The translations under genes were made by a program, and so were the position numbers. From Massilia niastensis DSM 21313 (GTDB lineage Bacteria > Pseudomonadota > Gammaproteobacteria > Burkholderiales > Burkholderiaceae_D): DNA of 64,000 bases. Positions 33,628 to 42,019 of the stretch are shown here, in pieces. The notes under the pieces were generated by a model. That model saw nothing but the letters and a program-made list of their open reading frames with translations, searched no databases and was not told where the DNA came from. The DNA is taken from the NCBI RefSeq assembly GCF_000382345.1, contig NZ_KB908078.1, forward strand, positions 77,849 to 141,848, read 5' to 3'. Each line of letters begins with the position of its first letter. Position 1 is the first letter of the stretch.

Positions 33628-34403
33628 GCGCCGACGTGAATGCCAAATTTGTGGATGCCAAATTCGAATACCTCCTGCGCCAGGGCGACAATGCGCTGAT
33701 CCTGTCGCAGCAGCTGTGCCAGCTGTGCGGCAAGGGCCCGGCGCTGGAAGAGGACATGGCGCTGTCGAACGTCGCCCTCGACCTGCTGGGCCAGACCCGC
33801 ATGTGGCTGACCTACGCCGGCGAGCTGGAAGGCAAGGACCGCGACGAGGACCGCCTGGCCTTCCATCGCGACGCCCACGACTACCGCAACTGCCTGCTGG
33901 TCGAGCAGCCGAACGGCAGCTATGCCGACACCATGATGCGGCAATTCCTGTTCGACACCTGGCATTACTTCCTGATGGATGGCCTGACCCGTTCCAGCGA
34001 CGTGCGCATCCGCGAGATCGCCGAGAAGTCGATCAAGGAAGTCACTTACCACCTGCGCCGCAGCGGCGACCTGGTGGTGCGCCTGGGCGACGGCACCGAT
34101 GCCAGCCACGCGAAGATGCAGGCCGCCCTCGACGAGCTGTGGATGTACGGCGGCGAGATGTTCATCTACGACGACATCGACAACGCGATGGTGGAGCAGG
34201 GCGTCGCGCCTGCTTCCGAGCCGCTGCGCAGGATGTTCCTCGATCACCTGGCGGAAGTGTTCGGGGAAGCCACCCTGGCCATGCCGTCGCCGGACGCCTG
34301 GATGCAGCGCGGCGGCAAGCAGGGCCGGCACAGCGAGCGCCTCGGCTACATCCTGGCCGAGATGCAGTTCCTGCAGCGCGCCTATCCGGGAGCGCAGTGG
34401 TAA
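33624..34403 (+). CDS. paaC: 1,2-phenylacetyl-CoA epoxidase, subunit C
   Basis: A 259-residue ferritin-fold protein that pairs with PaaA as the non-catalytic partner. FEYLLRQGDNALILSQQLCQ at 13-32, NVALDLLGQTRMWLTYAGEL near 50 and EVTYHLRRSGDLVVRLGDGT near 140 fit PaaC. The start is GTG at 33624, inside the paaB stop, so translation is coupled. It is followed by paaD with a one-base overlap (TAATG). Confidence 0.94.
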   Translation: MSADVNAKFVDAKFEYLLRQGDNALILSQQLCQLCGKGPALEEDMALSNVALDLLGQTRMWLTYAGELEGKDRDEDRLAFHRDAHDYRNCLLVEQPNGSYADTMMRQFLFDTWHYFLMDGLTRSSDVRIREIAEKSIKEVTYHLRRSGDLVVRLGDGTDASHAKMQAALDELWMYGGEMFIYDDIDNAMVEQGVAPASEPLRRMFLDHLAEVFGEATLAMPSPDAWMQRGGKQGRHSERLGYILAEMQFLQRAYPGAQW

Positions 34404-34915
34404 TGAGCGCGCCGGAGGTCACCGTCGATGAGGTCTGGGGCTGGCTCGGCGAGGTCGCCGATCCGGAGATCCCGGTCATTTCGGTGGTGGACCTGGGCAT
34501 CGTGCGCGACGTCGCCCTGCGGGACGGCGAATGCGTGGTGACGATCACGCCCACCTATTCGGGCTGCCCGGCGATGCAGGTGATCGCCGAGTCGGTCGAG
34601 GAAGCGCTGCGTGCGCATGGCCTGGACCGCGTGCGCATCGTCAGCCGGCTGTCGCCGGCCTGGACCACCGACTGGATGAGCGCAGCCGGCAAGGCCGCCC
34701 TGAAGGGCTACGGCATCGCGCCGCCGGTGCAGCAGGCGATCGACATCAGCGGCCTGCACGCCGGCATCCGGCGCCGCGCCGCGCCCGAGGTGAGCTGCCC
34801 GCACTGCGGCTCGCCGCATACCCAGCTGACCAGCGAATTCGGCTCGACGCCGTGCAAGGCGCTGTACAAGTGCCTCGACTGCCGCGAGCCGTTCGACTAC
34901 TTCAAGTGCCACTAA
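34403..34915 (+). CDS. paaD: Phenylacetyl-CoA epoxidase maturation protein PaaD
   Basis: A 170-residue protein with a MIP18/DUF59-like domain (VADPEIPVISVVDLGIVRDV near 16-35, PTYSGCPAMQVIAESVEEAL near 50) and a C-terminal zinc ribbon (CPHCGS near 132 and CLDCREPF near 160). PaaD is needed for an active epoxidase, probably through iron-sulphur or diiron assembly. The ATG lies in the paaC stop (TAATG). Confidence 0.94.
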   Translation: MSAPEVTVDEVWGWLGEVADPEIPVISVVDLGIVRDVALRDGECVVTITPTYSGCPAMQVIAESVEEALRAHGLDRVRIVSRLSPAWTTDWMSAAGKAALKGYGIAPPVQQAIDISGLHAGIRRRAAPEVSCPHCGSPHTQLTSEFGSTPCKALYKCLDCREPFDYFKCH

Positions 34916-34943
34916 GTTGAAACCAAGTTGAACCAAGGCGACC

Positions 34944-36020
34944 ATGAGTAAATTCTATCCATTGACGGTGGCGAAGGTGAAGCACGAGACGCGCGACGCC
35001 ATCGCCGTGACCTTCGAGGTGCCGCCTGACCTCAAGGACACCTTCGCGTATCGCCAGGGCCAGCACCTGACCCTGCGCGCTATGATCGAAGGCGAGGACG
35101 TGCGCCGTTCCTACTCGATCTGCTCCGCGGTGCAGGACGACCTGCTGCGCGTGGCGATCAAGCGCACCCCGGGCGGGATGTTCTCGTCCTGGGCCAACGA
35201 AAGCCTGCAGCCCGGCGCCACGCTCGACGTGATGCCGCCGATGGGGCACTTCAACGTGCCGCTGGATGCGGCCAGCGAGCGCCACTACCTGGCCTTCGCG
35301 GCGGGCAGCGGCATCACGCCTATCCTGTCGATCATCAAGACCACCCTGCAGGCCGAGCCGAAGAGCCGCTTCACCCTGGTGTACGGCAACCGCGCCTCGT
35401 CGACGGTGATCTTCCGCGACGAGCTGACCGACCTGAAGGACCAGTACATGGACCGCCTGCGCCTGGTCTATGTGATGAGCCGCGAGCAGCAGGACATCGA
35501 GCTGTTCAACGGCCGCATCACCGAAGAGAAGTGCGGCCAGTTCCTGCAGCGCTGGATCGACATCCGCGACATCGACGTGGCCTTCATCTGCGGGCCGGAA
35601 GACATGATGCATGGCGTGTCGCGTTCGCTGCAGGCGGCGGGCCTGGCCAAGGAAAAGATCCGCATCGAGCTGTTCGCCGCCAGCATCCCGAAGCACGAGC
35701 ACAAGCCGCGCCAGATCGAGGCGGGGGCGCGCCACCAGACCGAAGTGACCGTGATCATGGACGGCAATGCCGCCAGCTTCACGATGGACAAGGACAAGGA
35801 ATCGCTGCTCGACGCCGGCCTGCGCGCGGGCATCGACATGCGTTATTCGTGCAAGGGCGGCGTGTGCTCGACCTGCCGCTGCAAGGTGCTCGAGGGCGAG
35901 GTGGAGATGGACGTGAACTACGCGCTCGAGGACTACGAAGTGGCGCGCGGGTTCGTGCTGAGCTGCCAGAGTTTTCCGGTGACCGACAAGGTCATCGTCG
36001 ATTTCGATATCGCAGAGTAG
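34944..36020 (+). CDS. paaE: Phenylacetyl-CoA epoxidase reductase PaaE
   Basis: A 358-residue electron-transfer component. Order of domains: FAD-binding barrel (RQGQHLTLRAMIEGEDVRRS then YSICSAV, about 35-65), NAD(P)-binding Rossmann part (AFAAGSGITPILSIIKTTLQ near 118; FICGPEDMMHGVSRSLQAAG near 215), and a plant-type [2Fe-2S] ferredoxin (YSCKGGVCSTCRCKVLEGEV near 303, with a further Cys in FVLSCQSFP). It passes electrons from NADPH to the PaaA diiron centre. Confidence 0.95.
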   Translation: MSKFYPLTVAKVKHETRDAIAVTFEVPPDLKDTFAYRQGQHLTLRAMIEGEDVRRSYSICSAVQDDLLRVAIKRTPGGMFSSWANESLQPGATLDVMPPMGHFNVPLDAASERHYLAFAAGSGITPILSIIKTTLQAEPKSRFTLVYGNRASSTVIFRDELTDLKDQYMDRLRLVYVMSREQQDIELFNGRITEEKCGQFLQRWIDIRDIDVAFICGPEDMMHGVSRSLQAAGLAKEKIRIELFAASIPKHEHKPRQIEAGARHQTEVTVIMDGNAASFTMDKDKESLLDAGLRAGIDMRYSCKGGVCSTCRCKVLEGEVEMDVNYALEDYEVARGFVLSCQSFPVTDKVIVDFDIAE

Positions 36021-36063
36021 GCGCATCGGGCCACCACGACAACAATACGATTTGGAGACAACA

Positions 36064-36855
36064 ATGAGCTACGAATCCATCCAGTTCAAGATCGAGAACG
36101 GCATCGCGGTGCTGACCCTGAACCGCCCCGATCGCCTGAACAGCTTCACCCAGGCCATGCACCTCGAAGTACGCGCCGCCCTCGACCAGCTGCAAGCCGA
36201 CAAATCCGTCCGCGTGCTCGTGCTGACCGGCGCCGGCCGCGGCTTTTGCGCCGGCCAGGATCTCCAGGACCGCGCGGTGGAACCCGGCGCCCCCGGCGTC
36301 GATCTCGGCGAATCGGTCGAGAAGTTCTACGCTCCCCTGGTCCTGACCCTGAAGAACCTGCCGATGCCCGTGATCTGCGCGGTGAACGGCGTGGCCGCCG
36401 GCGCCGGCGCCAACCTGGCGCTGGCCTGCGACATCGTGCTGGCCGCGAAATCGGCCAGCTTCATCGAAGCCTTCTGCAAGCTGGGCCTGATCCCCGACAC
36501 CGGCGGCACCTGGCACCTGCCGCGCCTGGTCGGCCCGGCGCGCGCCATGGGCCTGGCCATGCTGGGCGAGAAGCTGAGCGCCGAAAAGGCCGAGCAATGG
36601 GGCCTGATCTGGCGCTGCGTGCCCGACGAAGCGCTGATGGACGAAGCCATGGCCATGGCCGAGCACTTCGCCGCCGCCCCGACCAAGGGCCTGGCCTTCA
36701 CCAAGAAAGCCTTCCAGGCCAGCTACGCCAACTCGCTGGAAGAGCAGCTCGAGCTGGAAGCCGGCATGATGCGCGAACTCGGCTACAGCCACGATTACCG
36801 CGAAGGCGTGGCCGCCTTCATCGCCAAGCGCCCGGCGCACTTCAAGGGAGAATGA
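36064..36855 (+). CDS. paaG: 1,2-epoxyphenylacetyl-CoA isomerase PaaG
   Basis: A 263-residue crotonase-fold enzyme that turns the ring epoxide into oxepin-CoA. IAVLTLNRPDRLNSFTQAMH at 14-33, VLTGAGRGFCAGQDLQDRAV near 57 and ICAVNGVAAGAGANLALACD near 104 closely match E. coli PaaG, including the LGLIPDTGGTWHLPRLVG segment. It is therefore called PaaG rather than PaaF. The ATG at 36064 follows TTGGAGA. The stop overlaps the paaH start (ATGA). Confidence 0.9.
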   Translation: MSYESIQFKIENGIAVLTLNRPDRLNSFTQAMHLEVRAALDQLQADKSVRVLVLTGAGRGFCAGQDLQDRAVEPGAPGVDLGESVEKFYAPLVLTLKNLPMPVICAVNGVAAGAGANLALACDIVLAAKSASFIEAFCKLGLIPDTGGTWHLPRLVGPARAMGLAMLGEKLSAEKAEQWGLIWRCVPDEALMDEAMAMAEHFAAAPTKGLAFTKKAFQASYANSLEEQLELEAGMMRELGYSHDYREGVAAFIAKRPAHFKGE

Positions 36856-38375
36856 GCATGCAGGCACTCGCGGCAGGCAGCATCGTCGTCGTCGTCGGCA
36901 GCGGCGCCATGGGTTCCGGCATCGCCCAGGTGGCGGCGGCGTCCGGACACATGGTCCTCCTGTACGACACCCGTGCGGAGGCGGCGGACAAGGCGATCGA
37001 CGGCATCGGCAAGGCCTATGCCAAACTGGTCGAGAAGGGCCGCATGGGCGCGGTCGCGTCGGACCTGGCGCGCGAGCGCATCCGCCGCATCGATACCCTG
37101 CAGGAAGCGGCCGATGCCGCCCTGGTGGTGGAGGCCATCGTGGAGAACCTGGACGCCAAGCGCGCCCTGTTCACCGAGCTGGAAACCATCGTCAACGACC
37201 ACTGCATCCTGGCGACCAATACCTCGTCGATCTCGGTGACCGCGATCGCGGCGCCCCTGCGCCGTCCGGAGCGCCTGGTCGGCATGCATTTCTTCAATCC
37301 GGTGCCCCTGATGGCGCTGGTCGAAGTGATCAGCGGCCTGGCGACCGGCCGTGACGTCGCCGCCACCGTCTTCGCGACCGCGGAAGCCTGGGGCAAGAAC
37401 CCGGTGCACGCGAAGTCGACCCCCGGCTTCATCGTCAACCGCGTCGCCCGTCCGTACTACGCTGAGGCGCTGCGCCTGCTGCTCGAGCAGGCCGCCGATC
37501 CGGCCACCCTGGACGCGGTGATGCGCGACTGCGGCGGCTTCCGCATGGGTCCGTTCGAGCTGATGGACCTGATCGGCCATGACATCAATTTCTCGGTGAC
37601 GCAGTCGGTGTTCAACGCCTATTTCGGCGATCCGCGCTTCACCCCGTCGATCCTGCAGCAGGAGATGGTCAATGCCGGCTTCCTGGGCCGCAAGACCGGC
37701 CGCGGCTTCTACCGCTATGGCGACCATGCCGCAAAACCCGATCCGCAGACCGAAGCGCCGCAGGCCCGGCCCGAAGCGGCGGCGGCCGACACCAGCGCGC
37801 CCGACCCGCTGGCGGCCCGCCTGAAGGCTGCCGGCATCACGCTGTCGCACCGCGATGGACCCGGTTTCAGCTGCCAGGGCGCAGCCGTGTTCCTGACCGA
37901 CGGCCGCAGCGCCACCGAACGCGCGAGCGCCGACGGCCATCCGGACACGGTCGTCTACGACCTGCTGCTGGACCCGGCCGGCGCCACCCGCATCGCGCTG
38001 GCGCGCGCCGACCAGTGCAGCGACGCCGCTTATTACGCGGTGGTCGGCATGTTCCAGGCCGCCGGCTTTGCCGTGACCCGCATCGACGACCTGCCGGGCA
38101 TGGCGGTGATGCGCACCGTGGCCATGCTCGCCAACGAGGCGGCGGACGCCGTCAACCAGGGCGTGTGCAGCGCGCGCGCCGTCGACATCGCCATGCAGAA
38201 GGGCGTGAACTACCCGCGCGGGCCGCTGGCGTGGGCGGATACCGTGGGCCTGCGCCACATCGTCGAGGTGCTGTCGAACCTGGCGGCCATTTATGGCGAG
38301 GACCGCTACCGTGTGTCGCCGCTGCTGCGCCGCCGGCTGGTCGCCGATCCTGCAGGAGCGCGCATCCATGCATAG
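36852..38375 (+). CDS. paaH: 3-hydroxyadipyl-CoA dehydrogenase PaaH
   Basis: A 507-residue NAD-dependent dehydrogenase. The N-terminal Rossmann motif is IVVVVGSGAMGSGIAQVAAA (GxGxMGxGIA, 11-30). MHFFNPVPLMALVEVISGLA near 145 and the catalytic His-bearing region follow, then a first C-terminal domain (TPGFIVNRVARPYYAEALRL near 190) and a second one (near 415-495, LPGMAVMRTVAMLANEAADA). A Pro/Ala-rich linker near 295-315 joins them. The first ATG overlaps the paaG stop; ATG 36858 is also possible. Its end overlaps paaI by eight bases. Confidence 0.93.
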   Translation: MSMQALAAGSIVVVVGSGAMGSGIAQVAAASGHMVLLYDTRAEAADKAIDGIGKAYAKLVEKGRMGAVASDLARERIRRIDTLQEAADAALVVEAIVENLDAKRALFTELETIVNDHCILATNTSSISVTAIAAPLRRPERLVGMHFFNPVPLMALVEVISGLATGRDVAATVFATAEAWGKNPVHAKSTPGFIVNRVARPYYAEALRLLLEQAADPATLDAVMRDCGGFRMGPFELMDLIGHDINFSVTQSVFNAYFGDPRFTPSILQQEMVNAGFLGRKTGRGFYRYGDHAAKPDPQTEAPQARPEAAAADTSAPDPLAARLKAAGITLSHRDGPGFSCQGAAVFLTDGRSATERASADGHPDTVVYDLLLDPAGATRIALARADQCSDAAYYAVVGMFQAAGFAVTRIDDLPGMAVMRTVAMLANEAADAVNQGVCSARAVDIAMQKGVNYPRGPLAWADTVGLRHIVEVLSNLAAIYGEDRYRVSPLLRRRLVADPAGARIHA

Positions 38376-38799
38376 CGATCCGCAGGCGCTGGCCGAACTG
38401 GCCGGCAAGACCATGTACGAACGCGACCAGGCCACCCGGGCGCTGGGCATGACCCTGGATGCAATCCGGCCCGGCTACGCGCGCCTGTCGATGCCGGTGC
38501 GCGACGACATGCTCAACGGGCATCGCACCTGCCACGGCGGCTACATCTTCATGCTGGCCGACAGCGCGTTCGCCTTCGCCTGCAACTCGCACAACTTCAA
38601 TACCGTGGGCGCCGGCTGCAGCATCGATTACCTGGCGCCGGGCCGGCCGGGCGAGCTGCTGGTGGCCGAGGCGGTGGAGCAGGCCCTGCAAGGGAAAACC
38701 GGCGTCTACGACGTCACCGTGACCAATCCGGAAGGGCGCATCGTCGCCCTGTTCCGGGGGAAGTCGCACCGCGTCAGCGGCATGGTGGCGGAACTTTAG
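38368..38799 (+). CDS. paaI: Hydroxyphenylacetyl-CoA thioesterase PaaI
   Basis: A 143-residue hot-dog thioesterase that frees CoA from dead-end phenylacetyl-CoA derivatives. GHRTCHGGYIFMLADSAFAF near 51-70 is the conserved catalytic segment (with the family Asp), and NTVGAGCSIDYLAPGRPGEL near 78 is typical. It starts inside the end of paaH, with AGGAG twelve bases upstream. Confidence 0.93.
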   Translation: MHSDPQALAELAGKTMYERDQATRALGMTLDAIRPGYARLSMPVRDDMLNGHRTCHGGYIFMLADSAFAFACNSHNFNTVGAGCSIDYLAPGRPGELLVAEAVEQALQGKTGVYDVTVTNPEGRIVALFRGKSHRVSGMVAEL

Positions 38800-38822
38800 A
38801 ACACCCGAAGAAGGAGGTCGAG

Positions 38823-40136
38823 ATGGTCCAACGCATTCCCGCTCCCGGCGAGCTGGAACCGATCGAACGCGCCAGCCGCGACGAGCTGCAGGCGCTGCAG
38901 CTGGAACGCCTGCAATGGTCGCTCCGGCACGCCTACGAGAACGTGCCGCACTACCGCACCGCCTTCGATGAAGCCGGCGTGCATCCGAGTGACCTGAAGA
39001 CGCTGTCCGACCTGGCGAAATTCCCGTTCACCGAGAAGAAGACGCTGCGCGACAACTATCCGTTCGGCCTGTTCGCCGTGCCGCGCGAACAGGTGGTGCG
39101 GGTGCACGCATCCTCGGGCACGACCGGAAAGCCGACCGTCGTCGGCTACACGCGGAAGGACATCGACACCTGGGCCGGCGTGGTGGCGCGCTCGATCCGC
39201 GCCGCCGGCGGACGCCCCGGCGACATGGTGCACGTCGCCTATGGCTACGGCCTGTTCACGGGCGGGCTGGGCGCGCACTACGGCGCCGAGCGCCTGGGCT
39301 GCACCGTGGTGCCGATGTCGGGCGGCCAGACCGAGAAGCAGGTGCAGCTCATCGAGGACTTCAAGCCCTCGATCATCATGGTCACGCCCTCGTACATGCT
39401 GAACATCATCGAGGAGTTCACGCGCCAGGGGCTGGATCCGGCCAGGTCGTCGCTGAAGGTCGGCATCTTCGGCGCCGAGCCGTGGACCGACGCCATGCGC
39501 CGCGAGATCGAGCAGCGCGCCGGCATCGACGCGGTCGACATCTACGGCCTGTCCGAAGTGATGGGCCCGGGCGTGGCGAGCGAATGCATCGAGAGCAAGG
39601 ACGGCCCGGTGATCTGGGAAGACCATTTCTACCCCGAGATCATCGACCCGGACACGGGCGAAGTGCTGCCGGATGGCGAAGAGGGCGAACTGGTGTTCAC
39701 CTCGCTCACCAAGGAAGCGCTGCCGATCATCCGCTACCGCACCCGCGACCTGACGCGCCTGCTGCCGCCGACCTCGCGCTCGATGCGCCGCATGGGCCGC
39801 ATCACCGGGCGCTCGGACGACATGCTGATCATCCGCGGCGTGAACGTGTTCCCGAGCCAGATCGAAGAACTGATCCTGAAGATGCCGGCGCTGGCGCCGC
39901 AGTACCAGCTGGTGGTGGCGCGCGACGGCCACCTGGACACGCTGGAAGTGCTGGGCGAGCTGCGCGACGGCGGACTGGCGCCGGACGGCGTCGACGCGCT
40001 GTGCCGCGAACTCCAGCATGGCATCAAGACTTACGTGGGCGTGAGCACCCGGGTCACCCTGCTGCCGCCGCAAGGCATCGAGCGCACCCTGACCGGCAAG
40101 GCCAGGCGCGTGGTCGACAAGCGCCCCAAACCCTGA
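38823..40136 (+). CDS. paaK: Phenylacetate-CoA ligase PaaK
   Basis: A 437-residue AMP-forming ligase, the entry step of the pathway. RVHASSGTTGKPTVVGYTRK near 97 is the P-loop-like ATP motif, YGLSEVMGPGVASECIES near 240 the adenylate motif, and RITGRSDDMLIIRGVNVFPS near 328 the hinge. The C-terminal ERTLTGKARRVVDKRP carries the late catalytic Lys. AGGAGG precedes the ATG. Confidence 0.96.
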   Translation: MVQRIPAPGELEPIERASRDELQALQLERLQWSLRHAYENVPHYRTAFDEAGVHPSDLKTLSDLAKFPFTEKKTLRDNYPFGLFAVPREQVVRVHASSGTTGKPTVVGYTRKDIDTWAGVVARSIRAAGGRPGDMVHVAYGYGLFTGGLGAHYGAERLGCTVVPMSGGQTEKQVQLIEDFKPSIIMVTPSYMLNIIEEFTRQGLDPARSSLKVGIFGAEPWTDAMRREIEQRAGIDAVDIYGLSEVMGPGVASECIESKDGPVIWEDHFYPEIIDPDTGEVLPDGEEGELVFTSLTKEALPIIRYRTRDLTRLLPPTSRSMRRMGRITGRSDDMLIIRGVNVFPSQIEELILKMPALAPQYQLVVARDGHLDTLEVLGELRDGGLAPDGVDALCRELQHGIKTYVGVSTRVTLLPPQGIERTLTGKARRVVDKRPKP

Positions 40137-40147
40137 ACGAGGACCTC

Positions 40148-41353
40148 ATGAACGAAGCTTATATCTGCGACGCCATCCGCACTCCCTTCGGCCGCTACGG
40201 CGGTTCGCTGTCGGGCGTGCGCGCCGACGACCTCGGTGCGCTGCCGATCGCGGCCCTGATCGCGCGCAACAAGGACGTGGACTGGGCGGCGATCGACGAC
40301 CTGTACTACGGCTGCGCCAACCAGGCGGGCGAGGACAACCGCAACGTGGGCCGCATGGCCGCGCTGCTGGCGGGCCTGCCGCAGGACGTGCCGGGCAACA
40401 CGATCAACCGCCTGTGCGGTTCGGGCATGGATGCCGTCGGCAGCGCCGCGCGCGCCATCAAGGCGGGCGAGGCGCAGCTCCTGATCGCGGGCGGCGTCGA
40501 GAGCATGACGCGCGCACCCTTCGTGATGGGCAAGGCCGACAGCGCGTTCTCGCGTGCGGCCAGGATCGAAGACACCACCCTCGGCTGGCGTTTCGTGAAC
40601 CCGCTGATGAAGGCGAAGTACGGCATCGACTCGATGCCCGAGACCGCCGAGAACGTCGCCGTGGAATTCAACATCAACCGCGCCGACCAGGACGCGTTCG
40701 CGCTGCGCAGCCAGCAGCGCTGGGCGCGCGCCCAGGCCGAGGGCTTCTTCAGGGACGAGATCGTGCCGGTCACGATCCACGGCAAGAAAGGCGACTCGCG
40801 CGTGTTCGACACCGACGAGCAGCCGCGCCCGGATACCGACATGAATGCGCTGGCCAGGCTGAAGGGCGTGGTCATGCCCGACGGGACGGTCAGCGCCGGC
40901 AATGCATCGAGCCTGAACGATGGCGCCTGCGCGCTGCTGCTGGCGTCCGGCGACGCCGCCGGCCGCCATGGCCTGACGCCGCGCGCCCGCGTGGTCGGCA
41001 TGGCGACCGCCGGCCTGGCGCCGCGCATCATGGGCTTCGGCCCGTCGCCGGCGGTAAAAAAACTGCTGGCCCGGACCGGCCTGCGCCTGGACCAGATGGA
41101 CGTGATCGAGCTGAACGAAGCCTTCGCCGCGCAGGGACTGGCGGTGACGCGCGACCTCGGCCTGGCGGACGACGCGGCGCACGTGAACCCGAACGGCGGC
41201 GCGATCGCGATCGGCCACCCGCTGGGCGCCTCGGGCGCGCGCCTAATGACCACCGCCGTCAGCCAGCTGCACCGCATCAAGGGCCGCTACGCGCTGTGCA
41301 CCATGTGCATCGGCGTGGGGCAGGGCATCGCGCTGATCGTCGAGCGGGTGTAA
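40148..41353 (+). CDS. paaJ: 3-oxoadipyl-CoA/3-oxo-5,6-dehydrosuberyl-CoA thiolase PaaJ
   Basis: A 401-residue type II thiolase catalysing both thiolytic steps of the pathway. The acyl-accepting Cys is in TINRLCGSGMDAVGSAARAI near 91, the His in NPNGGAIAIGHPLGASGARL near 350-360, and the second Cys in YALCTMCIGVGQGIALIVER near 385-395. It is similar to PcaF of the beta-ketoadipate pathway; the operon context favours PaaJ. It lies 11 bases after paaK. Confidence 0.93.
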   Translation: MNEAYICDAIRTPFGRYGGSLSGVRADDLGALPIAALIARNKDVDWAAIDDLYYGCANQAGEDNRNVGRMAALLAGLPQDVPGNTINRLCGSGMDAVGSAARAIKAGEAQLLIAGGVESMTRAPFVMGKADSAFSRAARIEDTTLGWRFVNPLMKAKYGIDSMPETAENVAVEFNINRADQDAFALRSQQRWARAQAEGFFRDEIVPVTIHGKKGDSRVFDTDEQPRPDTDMNALARLKGVVMPDGTVSAGNASSLNDGACALLLASGDAAGRHGLTPRARVVGMATAGLAPRIMGFGPSPAVKKLLARTGLRLDQMDVIELNEAFAAQGLAVTRDLGLADDAAHVNPNGGAIAIGHPLGASGARLMTTAVSQLHRIKGRYALCTMCIGVGQGIALIVERV

Positions 41354-41356
41354 GCC

Positions 41357-41956
41357 ATGGTCAAGGTGTATGAGATCGACGGCGTGCGGCCGGTCGTGCA
41401 TCCGACGGCCTACGTGCACCCGACGGCGGTCCTGATCGGCGACGTGATCGTCGGGCCGCGCTGCTACATCGGGCCGGCGGCGTCGCTGCGCGGCGACTTC
41501 GGGCGGCTGGTCCTGGAAGAGGGCGCCAACCTGCAGGATACCTGCGTGATGCACGGCTTCGCGGGCGAGGAGACCGTGGTCGAGGTGGATGGACACATCG
41601 GCCATGGCGCCGTGCTGCACGGCTGCCGCATCAGGCGCAACGCGATGGTGGGCATGAATGCGGTCGTCATGGACCGCGCCGTCGTCGGCGAGGAGTCGAT
41701 CGTGGCGGCCATGAGCTTCGTGAAGGCCGGCATGATCATCCCGCCGCGCTCGATGGCGATGGGCACGCCGGCGAAGGTGATGCGCGAACTGACCGACGAG
41801 GACGTGAAGTGGAAGAGCTTCGGCACCCGCCAGTACCACGAGCTGGCGCTGCGCTCGCTGCAGACCATGCGCGAAGTCGAGGCGTTCACCGAGGTGGAGC
41901 CGGGCCGCAAGGGAATCGGGTTTGACGAGGCGGAGACCCACAAGCTGAAGGGATAG
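41357..41956 (+). CDS. paaY: Hexapeptide-repeat thioesterase PaaY
   Basis: A 199-residue left-handed beta-helix protein of the gamma-carbonic-anhydrase family. Hexapeptide repeats run from about residue 15 to 130 (for example VHPTAYVHPTAVLIGDVIVG and HIGHGAVLHGCRIRRNAMVG). PaaY hydrolyses 2-hydroxycyclohepta-1,4,6-triene-1-formyl-CoA, a spontaneous dead-end product, freeing CoA. It starts three bases after the paaJ stop. Confidence 0.92.
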   Translation: MVKVYEIDGVRPVVHPTAYVHPTAVLIGDVIVGPRCYIGPAASLRGDFGRLVLEEGANLQDTCVMHGFAGEETVVEVDGHIGHGAVLHGCRIRRNAMVGMNAVVMDRAVVGEESIVAAMSFVKAGMIIPPRSMAMGTPAKVMRELTDEDVKWKSFGTRQYHELALRSLQTMREVEAFTEVEPGRKGIGFDEAETHKLKG

Positions 41957-42019
41957 CGGCGGACACACACACACAAGACCCGCATCGACGACGAACAGAA
42001 CTCAAGGAGACACAAGAAC